Source of the DNA: Paenibacillus anaericanus
GTDB lineage: Bacteria; Bacillota; Bacilli; Paenibacillales; Paenibacillaceae
Length of the DNA stretch: 64,000 nt
Assembly: GCF_003994475.1 (NCBI RefSeq)
Contig: NZ_RZNY01000019.1
Span: 1-64,000 of the forward strand
Reading direction: 5' to 3'
The position numbers and the translations under genes are program-made. Of the stretch, positions 51,858 through 61,631 are shown piece by piece. Each line of letters opens with the position of its first letter. The first letter of the stretch is position 1. The notes below the pieces were generated by a model. That model was not told the DNA's origin, made no database searches, and worked only from the letters and a program-made list of their open reading frames with translations.

Positions 51858-52979
51858 ATGAAATTGTTACAGGCGTTATTTTTTCCTCCGGAACAGCCCG
51901 GAGGCGTATCTTCAATGATCCCTTACTTGCAAGACAGATTTAATCCTCCCCATTGGGAGATGGAAATGTTTTCTCTGCCTAAACGGATACGTAACAAGGG
52001 AAGTCAGTCCGTGGAATTCCACACCTTTGATTGGCATGAGTACAAACAAAGTCCTGTCGTGCAAAAATATATACAAACTTATCGCGATTACTTATGGTGG
52101 ACGAAGCTAAGGCTTCAGCAACCCTACGATCTCATTCATGCTCACCATCCGATAGTTGGATTAGTTATGAAGGAAGTATTTCCTGAGACTCCCGTGTTAA
52201 TGAGTATTCACTCCAGCTATGAGCGTGAGTTAATCTTGAACGGTGTGATTGAAGAGAATGGGTTAGAGCATCGTTTCTTGACTTCCATTTATAAGGAACT
52301 GGAATATCGATGTGATCGGATGTTTACCTCTTCAAGATCTTTTATGGACTATTTATCACCTTATGTTGACCATCCTGAGGCAATTAGTATTATTCCGAAC
52401 GGTTTCGATGAGAAGCGATTTAAGCCCGTGCCACATGATAATGAGGTGGCGCAACTGGTGACTGTTTGTCGATTGGTTCCTGCGAAGGGACTCGACATTT
52501 TGTTGAAAGCTTGTGCCGAGCTGAAAAAACGTGGATTAACCTATGTGCTGCACATTATCGGTGATGGACCGATCCGCAAAGAATTAGAAGAGTTGGCACA
52601 AAGTTTAGGTATTTATGATGAAACTATTTTTTATGGATATACCCTTCACCCGGAAGAGTTCATGCCTTTCTTTGATATATTCGTATTGCCATCTCGCGCC
52701 GAGGCGTTTGGTTCGGTATTTGCTGAAGCAGCACTTTGTTGTCTAGCTATGGTAGGTACAGAGGTTGGCGGAATTTCCGAGCAGATTGAAGATGGAATAA
52801 ACGGTTTACTTGTCCCTCCAGAAGATCCTGTTGCCCTAGCAACGGCATTGGAGAAATTGATCCTTGATCCAGCTTTTCGTTACGAGTTGGCTCGAAGTGG
52901 CTCAGATCAAGCGAAGGACCATTATTCCCTTAACCGCGTAGTCCATCAGTTAAAGAAAGTGTATTTGCAATACAAATAA
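51858..52979 (+). CDS. Glycosyltransferase family 4 protein
   Basis: This GT-B fold glycosyltransferase of 373 residues has the GT4 acceptor N-lobe with PPEQPGGVS and IHAHHPIVGLV. The donor lobe holds VTVCRLVPAKGLDILL, HIIGDGPIRKELE, and the E-X7-E-type PSRAEAFGSVFAEAALC. The usual retaining chemistry with UDP- or GDP-sugar is expected. AAAGGAG precedes ATG by 7 bases. Its stop overlaps the start of the yhaO frame (TAATG). The acceptor is not predictable; surface polysaccharide or glycolipid is possible. Confidence 0.92.
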   Translation: MKLLQALFFPPEQPGGVSSMIPYLQDRFNPPHWEMEMFSLPKRIRNKGSQSVEFHTFDWHEYKQSPVVQKYIQTYRDYLWWTKLRLQQPYDLIHAHHPIVGLVMKEVFPETPVLMSIHSSYERELILNGVIEENGLEHRFLTSIYKELEYRCDRMFTSSRSFMDYLSPYVDHPEAISIIPNGFDEKRFKPVPHDNEVAQLVTVCRLVPAKGLDILLKACAELKKRGLTYVLHIIGDGPIRKELEELAQSLGIYDETIFYGYTLHPEEFMPFFDIFVLPSRAEAFGSVFAEAALCCLAMVGTEVGGISEQIEDGINGLLVPPEDPVALATALEKLILDPAFRYELARSGSDQAKDHYSLNRVVHQLKKVYLQYK

Positions 52980-52996
52980 TGAAAGAGTGGGACTGT

Positions 52997-54325
52997 ATGC
53001 TACCATTTCGATTCATTCATGCTGCTGATTTACATCTGGATACTCCCTTTTCGGGAATGTCCGGTGTACCTGAGCAACTACGCCAATATTTGCAAGGTTC
53101 CACCTTTGCCGCATTAGGAGGTTTGGTGGACCTTGCTATTTCCGAGGAAGTTGATTTTATAGTCATTAGCGGAGATGTTTATGATGCTTCAGAGTCATCA
53201 CTCCGTGCACAGCTTAGATTGCGAGAGGCGTGGGAAAGACTAGGTCAGCATGGAATCCCGGTCTATGTCATTCACGGGAACCACGATCCGCTGAATAGCA
53301 GGCGCCTACGTCTCGCCCATCCACCGCATGTGACTATCTTTGGTGCAAAGGTGGAGAGCATAAATGCGACTCGCCGTAGCGATGGTGAAACCGTAGCTGT
53401 TGTAAGTGGGATTTCATATCCAAGCGCAGCTGTGATGGAGAATACGTCGCTCCAATTCCGCCGGGATTTGGCTTCAAAGTTGTATCATATTGGCTTATTA
53501 CATGCGAATGTGGACGGGCAAGAAGGTCATGATGCTTATTCTCCTTGTTCACTACGTGATTTACAGAACACAGGATATGATTATTGGGCACTTGGACATA
53601 TTCATAAACGCCAGGTTCTAAGTCAATCCCCGTGGATTATTTATCCTGGTAATATCCAAGGTCGGAGTTTAAAAGAGACAGGACCAAAAGGATGTTATGT
53701 CGTAGATGTGGGTGAGAACGGAGAAGCCAATCCTATTTTCCATGAGCTTGATCATGTTCGGTGGAGTGAAATCGAGATATCGATTGAACGTTTGTTGACG
53801 GAGGAAGACTGGAAAGAAGCAGTCGAAGAACAAATAGAAGAGTTACGTGAGAATAGTGTAGGAAGGCTCCAGGTAGTACGAATTACTTTTACTGGTAGAG
53901 GGCCGCTACACTCACTCCTTCAATCCGGACGGGAGAGTGGGGAACTACTACAGGAGCTGAGGAGAAGGGAGAATGTACGTCTTCAGGGTAGCGAAAACGG
54001 AGTAGGCAGTCTTGGTTCTATCGTATGGTTAGCGGGGGTTAAGGTAGCTACTGGAATGGATATTGACACTAGTACTTTACTACAGGAGGACAGCTTCTTG
54101 GGTGAGTTATTTCGGTTATCCGCTCGCGCCGAGGGAGATATTGAGTTGTTAGATTCAATTGTGGAATCAGCATTGGCTCCATTGATGGATAATTCGACTC
54201 TTCGAGGGTTGTTAAAGGAAGAAGGAGCAAATTCAAACACCAAACTTGAACTGCTGCGGCGGGCACAGGAGCTGGCATCCTCCTTACTAGTAGAAGTGGA
54301 CTCCAGAGGAGGAATGGGCCAATGA
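52997..54325 (+). CDS. yhaO: SbcD-like DNA exonuclease subunit (YhaO)
   Basis: This metallophosphoesterase nuclease of about 442 residues is related to SbcD/Mre11. Metal-binding motifs are HAADLHLD, ISGDVYD, IHGNHDP, LLHANVD and ALGHIHKRQ, all intact. It should form a complex with the ATPase encoded next, which overlaps it by four bases. An ATG at 52979 is also possible; Bacillus YhaO begins near the ATG at 52997, within the frame overlapping the glycosyltransferase stop. The pair takes part in DNA end processing. Confidence 0.92.
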   Translation: MLPFRFIHAADLHLDTPFSGMSGVPEQLRQYLQGSTFAALGGLVDLAISEEVDFIVISGDVYDASESSLRAQLRLREAWERLGQHGIPVYVIHGNHDPLNSRRLRLAHPPHVTIFGAKVESINATRRSDGETVAVVSGISYPSAAVMENTSLQFRRDLASKLYHIGLLHANVDGQEGHDAYSPCSLRDLQNTGYDYWALGHIHKRQVLSQSPWIIYPGNIQGRSLKETGPKGCYVVDVGENGEANPIFHELDHVRWSEIEISIERLLTEEDWKEAVEEQIEELRENSVGRLQVVRITFTGRGPLHSLLQSGRESGELLQELRRRENVRLQGSENGVGSLGSIVWLAGVKVATGMDIDTSTLLQEDSFLGELFRLSARAEGDIELLDSIVESALAPLMDNSTLRGLLKEEGANSNTKLELLRRAQELASSLLVEVDSRGGMGQ

Positions 54326-57300
54326 GGTTGGAGAAGCTACAGGTAAGTGGATTCGGACACCTGCATGGGGTTGATGTGGAATTGCAAGGACCTGTGACTG
54401 TCCTGTATGGACCCAATGAGGCAGGGAAGAGTACTCTTCTAGGTTTTGTTCGGGCGATATTATTTGGGATACCGAGCAGGGCGTCTGGTCACTTACGATA
54501 CGAGCCTACACAGGGGAGCATACATGGCGGAATGCTGACCATCGAAGGAGAGGACGGAGCTCTTTGGAGTATTGAACGTTATGCTGGTCACGCAGATGGG
54601 CGAGCTTTATCAGGTACACGAGGTGATCGACTTCGAATCACTAAGAGCGATTTAGATGGGCGCCTACAGGAACTCACACAACAAGAGATGCAGCGAGAAC
54701 TACTTGGTGGTATGTCCAAAGAGATGTTTAAGCAGTTATTTGCCGTGTCATTAAGTGAACTGCAAGAGGTGTCAGCCTTACAGTCAGAAGAGATGAGCAG
54801 GTTTTTGTTTCACGCTGGTATTGGCGGTGGGGCCGCTGTTCTTCGTGGTGAGAAGAAGCTGGCGCAGGAGATGGATAAATTATACAAGCCGCGTGGCCGT
54901 AATCAGGAAATGGCTCAAATGCTGCAGTCCTTAGATCGGCTTCGTCAGGAAACGGATGCTGCGAAAGCTCTGTTGCCGCGGTATAACGAGGTGTTGGTAG
55001 AACTAGAAGAAGTGGAAGCCAAACGGGCCAAATGTACATTAGAACGTACCCTTAGCTTGCATGAAGCAAACAAGCTAGAGAAGGCAGCAGAGATTAGAAC
55101 GGAATGGTTTAAAAGAGAAGCGCTCTTAACTGAGCTGGGTGCGCTACCCCTACATAGAGGATTCCCAGAGCAAGGGTTGATCCGTTGGGAGACACTTCAA
55201 GGCGAGAAGGAACGGCTATTATTAGAGATTCAAGAGACGAATCGCCGGTGTGATGTTCTACATTCAGAAATGGCTTCCCTTATTTTGAATCAGGATATTC
55301 TTGATCATTCTGGTGAGTTAAATATGCTAGCTGGTCTTATGCCTGGATATGAGTCCAGGATGAAACAAATTGCAGAATTGGAATCGGAAGCGCTGACTCT
55401 CCGTGGTCAACTAGCCCAATGTCTTCGTAGTATTGATCCAGTATGGCGGGTTGAGGATTTACATAACTTTGCCGGTACGGTTAGTGAGCGAGAAAACGTG
55501 CGGCGGTACATATCCCGTTTCGCTGAGTATGACAAAGTGATGGAGCGGCTGCATACTGAACGTTTCAAGCAGGAGCGGGAGATTACCGCTTTGAAATCTG
55601 CTTATACGAGTGCGGTCTCAAGAATGGAAGAAAGTAAGTTGAATGGACTCCATCAATTTGACGTCCTAATTCCGCAAGATCGGGCTGAGATTCGCAGTCT
55701 ATGGAGTGAGACTAAGCTTGAGCTTGATCGCTGGCGCGAAATATCGATGTCTAAACTTCTTGACTCCAGAGCTACGGCCGCTGAGGCTTTAACACAGGAT
55801 CGTATGCGCTCGTTATATTACCGGCTACTGGGTGGTGGCGCAGTCCTGACGGTGATACTTCCAGCTGGACTCTGGATGACAACCGGTGAACTTTGGATTG
55901 CAGCAATTGGCGGCGGATTTATGATCTTGTTTGATTTGTTCTTATGGCTTGGTTTCAAAAGTGGAAGAACTAAAGGTAAAAATTCTTTGCGGCGTGCTGG
56001 TCATACCGGAAATGTATCGCCTGTAGAGGCACGATTGAGTACGTTATTGTCCAAGCTTATCCGTCATCCATTGACGGCGGCAGGAAAGGACATGAGCAGT
56101 GTCTCTTCGATTGACCCTGAGGATTGGGAGCTTGAAGAACGTCAACTGCGTCAGCTGATGGAAGGTTGGTATCTTTGGGATCAGCGGCATGAAGTGTTGG
56201 AGGCGGAAGTCTTAAACTGTCGTAGCCGAGCTACGGCAGCGATAGATGAATTACAGAACTTGGAGCGAGAGCTGAGCCGTCGGGAAGCTGCCTTCGATGA
56301 TCTAGTGCAGGAGTGGGAGTCTTGGTTATCGGAACGGAAGTTACCACGGGATCTCTCCCCAGAGGCGGCTTTGGAAGTCTTCCGACTTACAGAACAAGGT
56401 GGGGAGTTGCTGAGCCGAATTGAAGGGTTATCTTACAAAATATCTGGAATGCAGAAGGAAAATGAAGACTTTAAGGAGAGATGCCGATCTCTTCGTGAGA
56501 CGCCAGAAGGAGCAGCCCGGACCTCTGTAATCTCTCAACTACAGAAAATGCTTCTGGAACTGGAAGCACAGCTAGAAATTAAATCCCGCCGAGACATCTT
56601 GGCTATACAATTGCCTCCTCTTGAAGAAGAAAGAGATCGATTAGAAGACCGCTTAGACCGAGTGTTGACGCTAGAGCATAATTTACTTACGGAGGCTCAT
56701 GCTGAAGAAGGAGAAGATTATTTACGCCGCGGAGTTATAGCAGCTAGACGTGAGACACTAGAGAAGGAAGTCCGGCAATGTGATCTAGTTATGTTTGGTG
56801 GATTAGATGATGAACGGAAGCAACAATTGGAGTTGTTGCTACATAACCATACGGGGGAGGAACTCTCGAGGCAGGTGAAAGAGGCCAGGGAGACGGCGGA
56901 AGAAACGGAGAGAAACTGGCAGAATCTCCAGGAACAACGTGGTAGGCTACTACAAGAGCAAGATAGTCTAGAAGCACGCTGCAAGCAGGAGGATTTGAGC
57001 CAACGGTTTGCGGAGAATAAGGCGGCATTGAGTGAGAGTATAGACAATTATGCCGTTATGGCGGTTTGTAATGAATTGATTTCGCGGGTTAGGCGCATAT
57101 ATGAGGAAGAGCGCCAACCAGAAGTTTTACGGATGGCATCGGGTTATTTTGCCGAAATGACGGGCGGAGTCTATCGCCGAATTGTGCTGAAAATGGGCAC
57201 CCAAGAACTCATGGCAGAGCATCGGGAACACGGAGCTATTGAAAGCACCTATCTAAGTCGAGGGAGTGCAGAACAGTTATATTTGGCGATGCGACTGGCG

Positions 57301-57507
57301 CTTTCAGAAGCGGTTTCTGGACATGCTAAACTCCCTATCCTACTTGATGATTTGTTTGTCAATTTCGATGCTTCTCGTATGGGAGGAGCAATTTCTGTGC
57401 TGAAAGAGGTGTCTAACAGACACCAAATTATTATGATGACTTGTCACAAGCATGTTGTAGATGAAATCATGGCAAAAATCCCAGGTTCACAAATTGTACA
57501 ATTATAG
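54322..57507 (+). CDS. yhaN: SbcC-like AAA family ATPase (YhaN)
   Basis: This 1061-residue SMC-like ATPase has an N-terminal Walker A (YGPNEAGKST, residues about 30-40) and long coiled coils. Unlike SbcC it carries two membrane-type hydrophobic helices in the middle (about residues 500-545, LGGGAVLTVILPAGLW...FMILFDLFLWLG), as in YhaN proteins. The signature TYLSRGSAEQLYLAMRLALS and Walker B PILLDDLFVNFD close the ATPase. With YhaO it would form a DNA repair complex. The longer-than-usual coil makes it slightly larger than Bacillus YhaN. Confidence 0.92.
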   Translation: MRLEKLQVSGFGHLHGVDVELQGPVTVLYGPNEAGKSTLLGFVRAILFGIPSRASGHLRYEPTQGSIHGGMLTIEGEDGALWSIERYAGHADGRALSGTRGDRLRITKSDLDGRLQELTQQEMQRELLGGMSKEMFKQLFAVSLSELQEVSALQSEEMSRFLFHAGIGGGAAVLRGEKKLAQEMDKLYKPRGRNQEMAQMLQSLDRLRQETDAAKALLPRYNEVLVELEEVEAKRAKCTLERTLSLHEANKLEKAAEIRTEWFKREALLTELGALPLHRGFPEQGLIRWETLQGEKERLLLEIQETNRRCDVLHSEMASLILNQDILDHSGELNMLAGLMPGYESRMKQIAELESEALTLRGQLAQCLRSIDPVWRVEDLHNFAGTVSERENVRRYISRFAEYDKVMERLHTERFKQEREITALKSAYTSAVSRMEESKLNGLHQFDVLIPQDRAEIRSLWSETKLELDRWREISMSKLLDSRATAAEALTQDRMRSLYYRLLGGGAVLTVILPAGLWMTTGELWIAAIGGGFMILFDLFLWLGFKSGRTKGKNSLRRAGHTGNVSPVEARLSTLLSKLIRHPLTAAGKDMSSVSSIDPEDWELEERQLRQLMEGWYLWDQRHEVLEAEVLNCRSRATAAIDELQNLERELSRREAAFDDLVQEWESWLSERKLPRDLSPEAALEVFRLTEQGGELLSRIEGLSYKISGMQKENEDFKERCRSLRETPEGAARTSVISQLQKMLLELEAQLEIKSRRDILAIQLPPLEEERDRLEDRLDRVLTLEHNLLTEAHAEEGEDYLRRGVIAARRETLEKEVRQCDLVMFGGLDDERKQQLELLLHNHTGEELSRQVKEARETAEETERNWQNLQEQRGRLLQEQDSLEARCKQEDLSQRFAENKAALSESIDNYAVMAVCNELISRVRRIYEEERQPEVLRMASGYFAEMTGGVYRRIVLKMGTQELMAEHREHGAIESTYLSRGSAEQLYLAMRLALSEAVSGHAKLPILLDDLFVNFDASRMGGAISVLKEVSNRHQIIMMTCHKHVVDEIMAKIPGSQIVQL

Positions 57508-57563
57508 TTAGTATTTTAAAGTCAGCCGTGGATCATGATCATGTGGCAATTAACACCTTACGT

Positions 57564-58601
57564 TTAATTTTTCTTCGGTTTGTAAACAGCCAGCATGACT
57601 GCCCAGAGGAGACTGAACACGCCAAATGTTGGATATAACACGGATAACAGTGAGCTGAAACCAAATTGGCTAGTTAAGTAACAGATGAACAGAATAAGTA
57701 ATGAGATAATACGGGGCGACAGTTTGAGATGTTGTTTTATTTGCAAGGTCACTCCGTAAACATCGGCGACGAACGTGCTGAAGATTTCCATGAAAATAAG
57801 AAAAACGTAGATCAATTGGACTGTCGTACCTAATTGCTGGGCGATGTTACCCATTGGAATCTCATACTGAACGATTCCCGGCATATAAGCGGATAAGGCG
57901 AAATGACCTGCCATCAGCATGAATCCAACACCTAAGCCACCGAGAGTGCCACCCCATATAATGACCTTGCGGCTCTTGGTATGGCTGCCAATAGGAACGA
58001 GCACAGCTTGAGCCATGGAAAGGTTGAAGGCCGTATACATAAGGGGAGAAGCCCAAGTAGCAACGAGACCACTATCGGTGCCAAGTGTAATGAAGTGAGT
58101 AGCTCCAGGAGATCCAACGGTATTGAAAATAATAGTAATCGATAGAATGAGCATCATAGGAACAACGATGGAATTTAGTTTCATGACGCCACCGATCCCT
58201 TTACCCAGAAGCAAATAGGTAGCGACTAGCGTTATTGCAAGTCCTGTTTGATAGTAAAGACCAAGGTGTTCAGCGAATACCGATCCGGCTCCGGCCAGCA
58301 TGACACTGTTGACTCCAATCAGGACGATAAGAGTGAAGAGGCTGAGCCATCGCCCGATCGTATCCCCGAATAAACGACGATTTAAATCTTCGTAGGAAGT
58401 TGCCTTGATTTTGTTGGCAAGCAACATCATTTTGGTGCCTAGCCAGATGAATAGAACGGTCGCTAGGAGTATCGTAAGTACTCCCCACTTCCCGTATTTA
58501 GTAAAGAATTGGAGTATTTCCTGTCCTGTAGCAAAACCGGCTCCGACGACGGTGCCGATATAGGTGAAAGAAATTTGTAGAACTTTTACGGCATTTTTCA
58601 T
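57564..58601 (-). CDS. ykvI: YkvI family membrane protein
   Basis: This APC-superfamily-like transporter protein of 345 residues has about ten membrane helices. It starts with the unwound-helix motif TYIGTVVGAGFATGQEILQFFTKYG typical of the YkvI/LeuT-fold group. Substrate is unknown. GGGGGG precedes ATG. It is convergent with yhaN and divergent from the DedA gene. Confidence 0.9.
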   Translation of the reverse strand: MKNAVKVLQISFTYIGTVVGAGFATGQEILQFFTKYGKWGVLTILLATVLFIWLGTKMMLLANKIKATSYEDLNRRLFGDTIGRWLSLFTLIVLIGVNSVMLAGAGSVFAEHLGLYYQTGLAITLVATYLLLGKGIGGVMKLNSIVVPMMLILSITIIFNTVGSPGATHFITLGTDSGLVATWASPLMYTAFNLSMAQAVLVPIGSHTKSRKVIIWGGTLGGLGVGFMLMAGHFALSAYMPGIVQYEIPMGNIAQQLGTTVQLIYVFLIFMEIFSTFVADVYGVTLQIKQHLKLSPRIISLLILFICYLTSQFGFSSLLSVLYPTFGVFSLLWAVMLAVYKPKKN

Positions 58602-58718
58602 GGTCTTCCCCCCGATGAATGTGCTATATATAGTACAAGGTATGTTGGCCGGGAACAGGACATGACTTAAACTTGTCCTCTGCAGTTGCTGCCGCTCCCG
58701 GAAAGGTGGAAGAAAACG

Positions 58719-59348
58719 ATGAGTGAAGTCATGTCTTATCTTACACAGTACGGTTATCTAGCGATGTTCGGTTTGCTCTCATTAGGATTTTTAGGTATTC
58801 CTGTTCCGGATGAGACACTGGTCATGATGTTTGGTGGTTTAACGACTCAGGGACATTTTGGATTCTGGATCACATTTTTGGTTTCGGTGCTAGGTAGCTT
58901 GGCAGGAATGATGCTAAGTTATGGTCTTGGACGTTTTGTTGGCAAACCGATTCTATATAAATATGGAAAATGGATCTGGATTACACCCAAACGATTGAAT
59001 AAAACGGAAGTATGGTTTGAACGATTTGGTACCTGGAGTATTTTGATCGGGTACTTTATACCAGGTATTCGCCAGGTGACGTCTTATTTATCTGGGGTTT
59101 ATCGATTAAAGCTTCGGGTTTATATCCTCTATGCTTCAATAGGCTCTGTCGTTTGGTGTGGGACTTTCATGCTAATCGGACGAGCTATTGGACACCGTTG
59201 GCATAGGATAATGCCTTATGTTCATGGACATAGAAGATTTCTTATAACATTGGTTTTCATTCTAGTGGTGCTAATTATTTCCGCAGTTATGATTATGATT
59301 TCGCGTAAACAGAGGCAGAGGGTGACAGGAGAAGAACCTGCATCTTGA
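58719..59348 (+). CDS. DedA family membrane protein
   Basis: This DedA/VTT-domain protein of about 209 residues has the motifs FLGIPVPDETLVM, RFVGKPILYKYGKW and GYFIPGIRQVTSYLSGVYR. Recent work links some DedA members to undecaprenyl-phosphate recycling. The frame starts at 58686, but AAAGGTGG lies 10 bases before the ATG at 58719. The charged tail (ISRKQRQRV) follows the last helix. It is followed by xpt with 54 bases between them. Confidence 0.9.
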   Translation: MSEVMSYLTQYGYLAMFGLLSLGFLGIPVPDETLVMMFGGLTTQGHFGFWITFLVSVLGSLAGMMLSYGLGRFVGKPILYKYGKWIWITPKRLNKTEVWFERFGTWSILIGYFIPGIRQVTSYLSGVYRLKLRVYILYASIGSVVWCGTFMLIGRAIGHRWHRIMPYVHGHRRFLITLVFILVVLIISAVMIMISRKQRQRVTGEEPAS

Positions 59349-59402
59349 AAAGTGGTAGAGAGAAAATGAATGGCTACAAATGTATTCTGGAGGAGATTAA
59401 TT

Positions 59403-59978
59403 ATGGAAAAGCTAAAACAAAGAATTGTAGAAGATGGTGTGGTTGTTTCGGATCAAGTGTTAAAGCTGGATGCGCTATTGAACCATCAAGTGGATCCACA
59501 GTTGATGATGGAGATGGGCAAAGAGTTTGCAGAGCGGTTTCGTAATGAGGGTGTTACGCGAGTAGTAACTGTGGAGTCATCAGGTATTTCAATAGCTTTC
59601 GCAACGGCATACGAATTAGGGGTACCCTTAATTTTTGCACGTCGGAAGAAGACACTTCTTGCAGAGTCAGATATGTTGTGCGAACGGGTACCGTCATTCA
59701 CCAAAGGAATTGTAACTGATATAATGATCTCCCGTGAGTTTATCTCAGAGAATGATCGGATCCTGTTTATTGACGATATTATTGCAAATGGGGATGCTGC
59801 GCGAGGATTGATCAAGATCATTCAACGTGCGGGTGCAGAACTTGTAGGAGCTGGTATCGTGGTAGAGAAAGCTTTCCAACTCGGTGCAAATGCAATACGG
59901 GAGCAAGGAATCCGGCTTGAATCATTGGTTGTCATTACTTCGCTTGAAGGTGGTAAAGTAACATTTGCCAATGACTAA
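59403..59978 (+). CDS. xpt: Xanthine phosphoribosyltransferase
   Basis: The enzyme salvages xanthine to XMP. It is 191 residues long, the usual size. It shows QVLKLDALLNHQVDP near the start, VESSGISIAFATA, KKTLLAE, and the PRPP loop ILFIDDIIANGDAARG. The frame reaches upstream to 59370, but GGAGGAG stands eight bases before the ATG at 59403. In Bacillus xpt usually carries a purine riboswitch; the 54-base spacing here is too short for one, so control must come from further upstream or be absent. Confidence 0.95.
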   Translation: MEKLKQRIVEDGVVVSDQVLKLDALLNHQVDPQLMMEMGKEFAERFRNEGVTRVVTVESSGISIAFATAYELGVPLIFARRKKTLLAESDMLCERVPSFTKGIVTDIMISREFISENDRILFIDDIIANGDAARGLIKIIQRAGAELVGAGIVVEKAFQLGANAIREQGIRLESLVVITSLEGGKVTFAND

Positions 59979-60061
59979 ACTCAGAGCAAATTTGCAACAA
60001 TCCTATGCAGGTATTCATTTTTTCGGTATAATTGGGGTACTAGGAGAGGAGGCAAATATGA

Positions 60062-60394
60062 ATGGGGAATGAATCAGTGGTGAGCGTGGAATTTTTCATC
60101 TCAAAACTTGCCGATGCAAAGGTTACTTTCGAGCGTGCTTTAGATTGTAAACATACGGAATTTGATGACCTTTATCCCTATATGCTTGAACACCCTCAGT
60201 TCTTCTGGTATAAACGCTACGTGGCTTGGTCACAATTATTGACCATTGCAGGGTTGTGTGAGGAGCTGTCAATTCCTTGGAAAGAGCAGTTTAGCTCACA
60301 ACAAGTAGGGTATCTGGAACAACGAGTAATGTCCGCTAAGGTACTTGATTTCTGGTTTGAGAAGAATGACAGTAAGGAACACGCACAGCGTTGA
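60062..60394 (+). CDS. Conserved hypothetical protein, 110 residues
   Basis: This soluble protein is rich in aromatic residues (FWYKRYVAWSQLL, DFWFEKND) and mostly helical. GGAGG lies nine bases before this ATG. A nearer ATG at 60058 would encode only four residues and is probably not used. Its domain is not recognised. It follows xpt but is likely separate, since a promoter-like TATAAT stands in the 83-base gap. Confidence 0.7.
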   Translation: MGNESVVSVEFFISKLADAKVTFERALDCKHTEFDDLYPYMLEHPQFFWYKRYVAWSQLLTIAGLCEELSIPWKEQFSSQQVGYLEQRVMSAKVLDFWFEKNDSKEHAQR

Positions 60395-60489
60395 TCGGTT
60401 AAGAGCCATATTGCACATGCCATACAGAGGACTCCGTCGAGGTAATCGCGGGGTCCTTCTTTGAAGTAATAGATAAAGGAGGATGCCAC

Positions 60490-60711
60490 ATGATAACAGA
60501 TGAAGAATTGAACGCCTTTCGTTTATCTGGTGAAAAGGTACGGGTCACACGCGATGCGATCGAAGCTAATGATATTAGAGGCATCGTTGTAGCTTGGAAT
60601 GATACCCAAGTGATGATCCGTAGACCGAATCGAAACGTTGTTAAGCTGGATCGGAATTACATTTACCGTCCTTCACGTGAACCAAGAGTATCGCCCCTGG
60701 ATTTAGTGTAG
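60490..60711 (+). CDS. Conserved hypothetical protein, 73 residues
   Basis: This small protein (MITDEELNAFRLSGEKVRVTRD...) ends in a beta-rich, basic stretch (GIVVAWNDTQVMIRRPNRNVVKLDRNYIYRPS). The shape suggests a small beta-barrel or nucleic-acid-binding fold, but I do not recognise the family. AAAGGAGG stands 8 bases before the ATG, so the gene is real. Confidence 0.72.
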   Translation: MITDEELNAFRLSGEKVRVTRDAIEANDIRGIVVAWNDTQVMIRRPNRNVVKLDRNYIYRPSREPRVSPLDLV

Positions 60712-61145
60712 TAATTAATAAATTCGGGCGTGCTATCGCGCGTGCTAGAGTTGGTTCTTAGTGAGTTCTATAACGAAGACTGCTGCTAGAATATGAGTGA
60801 ATTTCAATGAGCGTTACGTTGAGAAATTAACTTTCCGGACTGTAGGTACCTTATTTCCGCCCATTCTACCTGCGGGAAAGCAGAGGCGGACATAGGTTCC
60901 GTTATTTGCTAAAAAGATGCCTGTTTTACCGGGATTTTGGATAATAGCGGATTCTAGGTCCGCATAAATTCAAATTTGGGAGCTTTTTAGGTTATTAGCG
61001 TACTCAGTGTCCGCCAATCTGTGATTTTAATGGTGAACTTTAAGTATAGATGATGATTAATAATAATGTTGACTCTCTTCCCAGCGATATGATATTATAT
61101 ATCTTGTCGCTGCGGAAGGAAACATCTTCTAAAGCCTAATAATAC
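60712..61145. repeat. Intergenic gap containing a dispersed palindromic repeat
   Basis: There is no gene here. At 60838-61020 the DNA contains several partial inverted copies built on the words CGGAACCTATGTCCGC and GCGGACCTAGAATCCGC, ending with CAGTGTCCGCCAATCT (also at 140-155). The rest is AT-rich and likely contains the tRNA promoter; a TATGATATTATATATCTTG stretch lies around 61089-61108. Confidence 0.5.
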
Positions 61146-61229
61146 GCGGTCATGGCGGAATTGGCAGACGCGCTAGATTCAGGTTCTAGTGTCAGCAATG
61201 ACGTGGAGGTTCGAGTCCTCTTGACCGCA
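61146..61229 (+). tRNA. tRNA-Leu (anticodon CAG)
   Basis: An 84-base class II tRNA. The acceptor arms GCGGTCA and TGACCGC pair fully. The anticodon loop TTCAGGT sits between TAGA and TCTA, giving CAG, which reads CTG. A long variable arm GTCAGCAATGAC follows, then GAGGTTCGAGTCCTC (T arm). The discriminator base is A and CCA is not encoded. Confidence 0.95.
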
Positions 61230-61245
61230 TTAGAGATTTAAACCG

Positions 61246-61282
61246 GAGAAGCCTTGATTTATAAGGCTTCTCTTATTTTTGT
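61246..61282 (+). terminator. Terminator after tRNA-Leu
   Basis: GAGAAGCCTT and AAGGCTTCTC form a 10-bp perfect stem, followed by TTATTTTTG. Confidence 0.88.
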
Positions 61283-61355
61283 CTATGTGGGATCGTTGGA
61301 CAAGAGGACTGGAAAGGTCATTTATTAAGATGGTTTTCTAACATTTTTCTAACAT

Positions 61356-61631
61356 TCATTTTATTTTGTTATTTGAAGCGAGAGAATGCAGATTCTCGAT
61401 ACTCTCAGTTGATGTAATTTGTATGTTCCCCTGAAGGTCTGCTTCTTGATTAATAATTTGTTTAACCTCCCTTCTTAGAGTCTTGATTTCCCCTTGTATA
61501 GCCAATTTGCAATTAAGACCAGTGTTCTTATGAGTGAACTCGAGTGAAAGCCTATATTGCCTTTGGATGAGTCTTACTAGGGCTTTATCTGTCTCATCAC
61601 TCATTAGCATTGTCCAAACTGCTTTCTTCAT
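61356..61631 (-). CDS. Hypothetical protein overlapping the integrase remnant
   Basis: The 91-residue frame starts inside the end of the integrase fragment (35-base overlap) and has its own AAGGAGAG ribosome site nine bases before ATG. The protein has a helical layout (DETDKALVRLIQRQYRLSLEF) and no recognised domain. Genes placed this way often belong to integrated elements. With the integrase truncated it may no longer be expressed. Confidence 0.45.
   Translation of the reverse strand: MKKAVWTMLMSDETDKALVRLIQRQYRLSLEFTHKNTGLNCKLAIQGEIKTLRREVKQIINQEADLQGNIQITSTESIENLHSLASNNKIK

Noticed and set aside
59349..59402. Purine riboswitch before xpt
   Set aside because: Only 54 bases separate it from the DedA gene and no aptamer-like three-way junction can be drawn.
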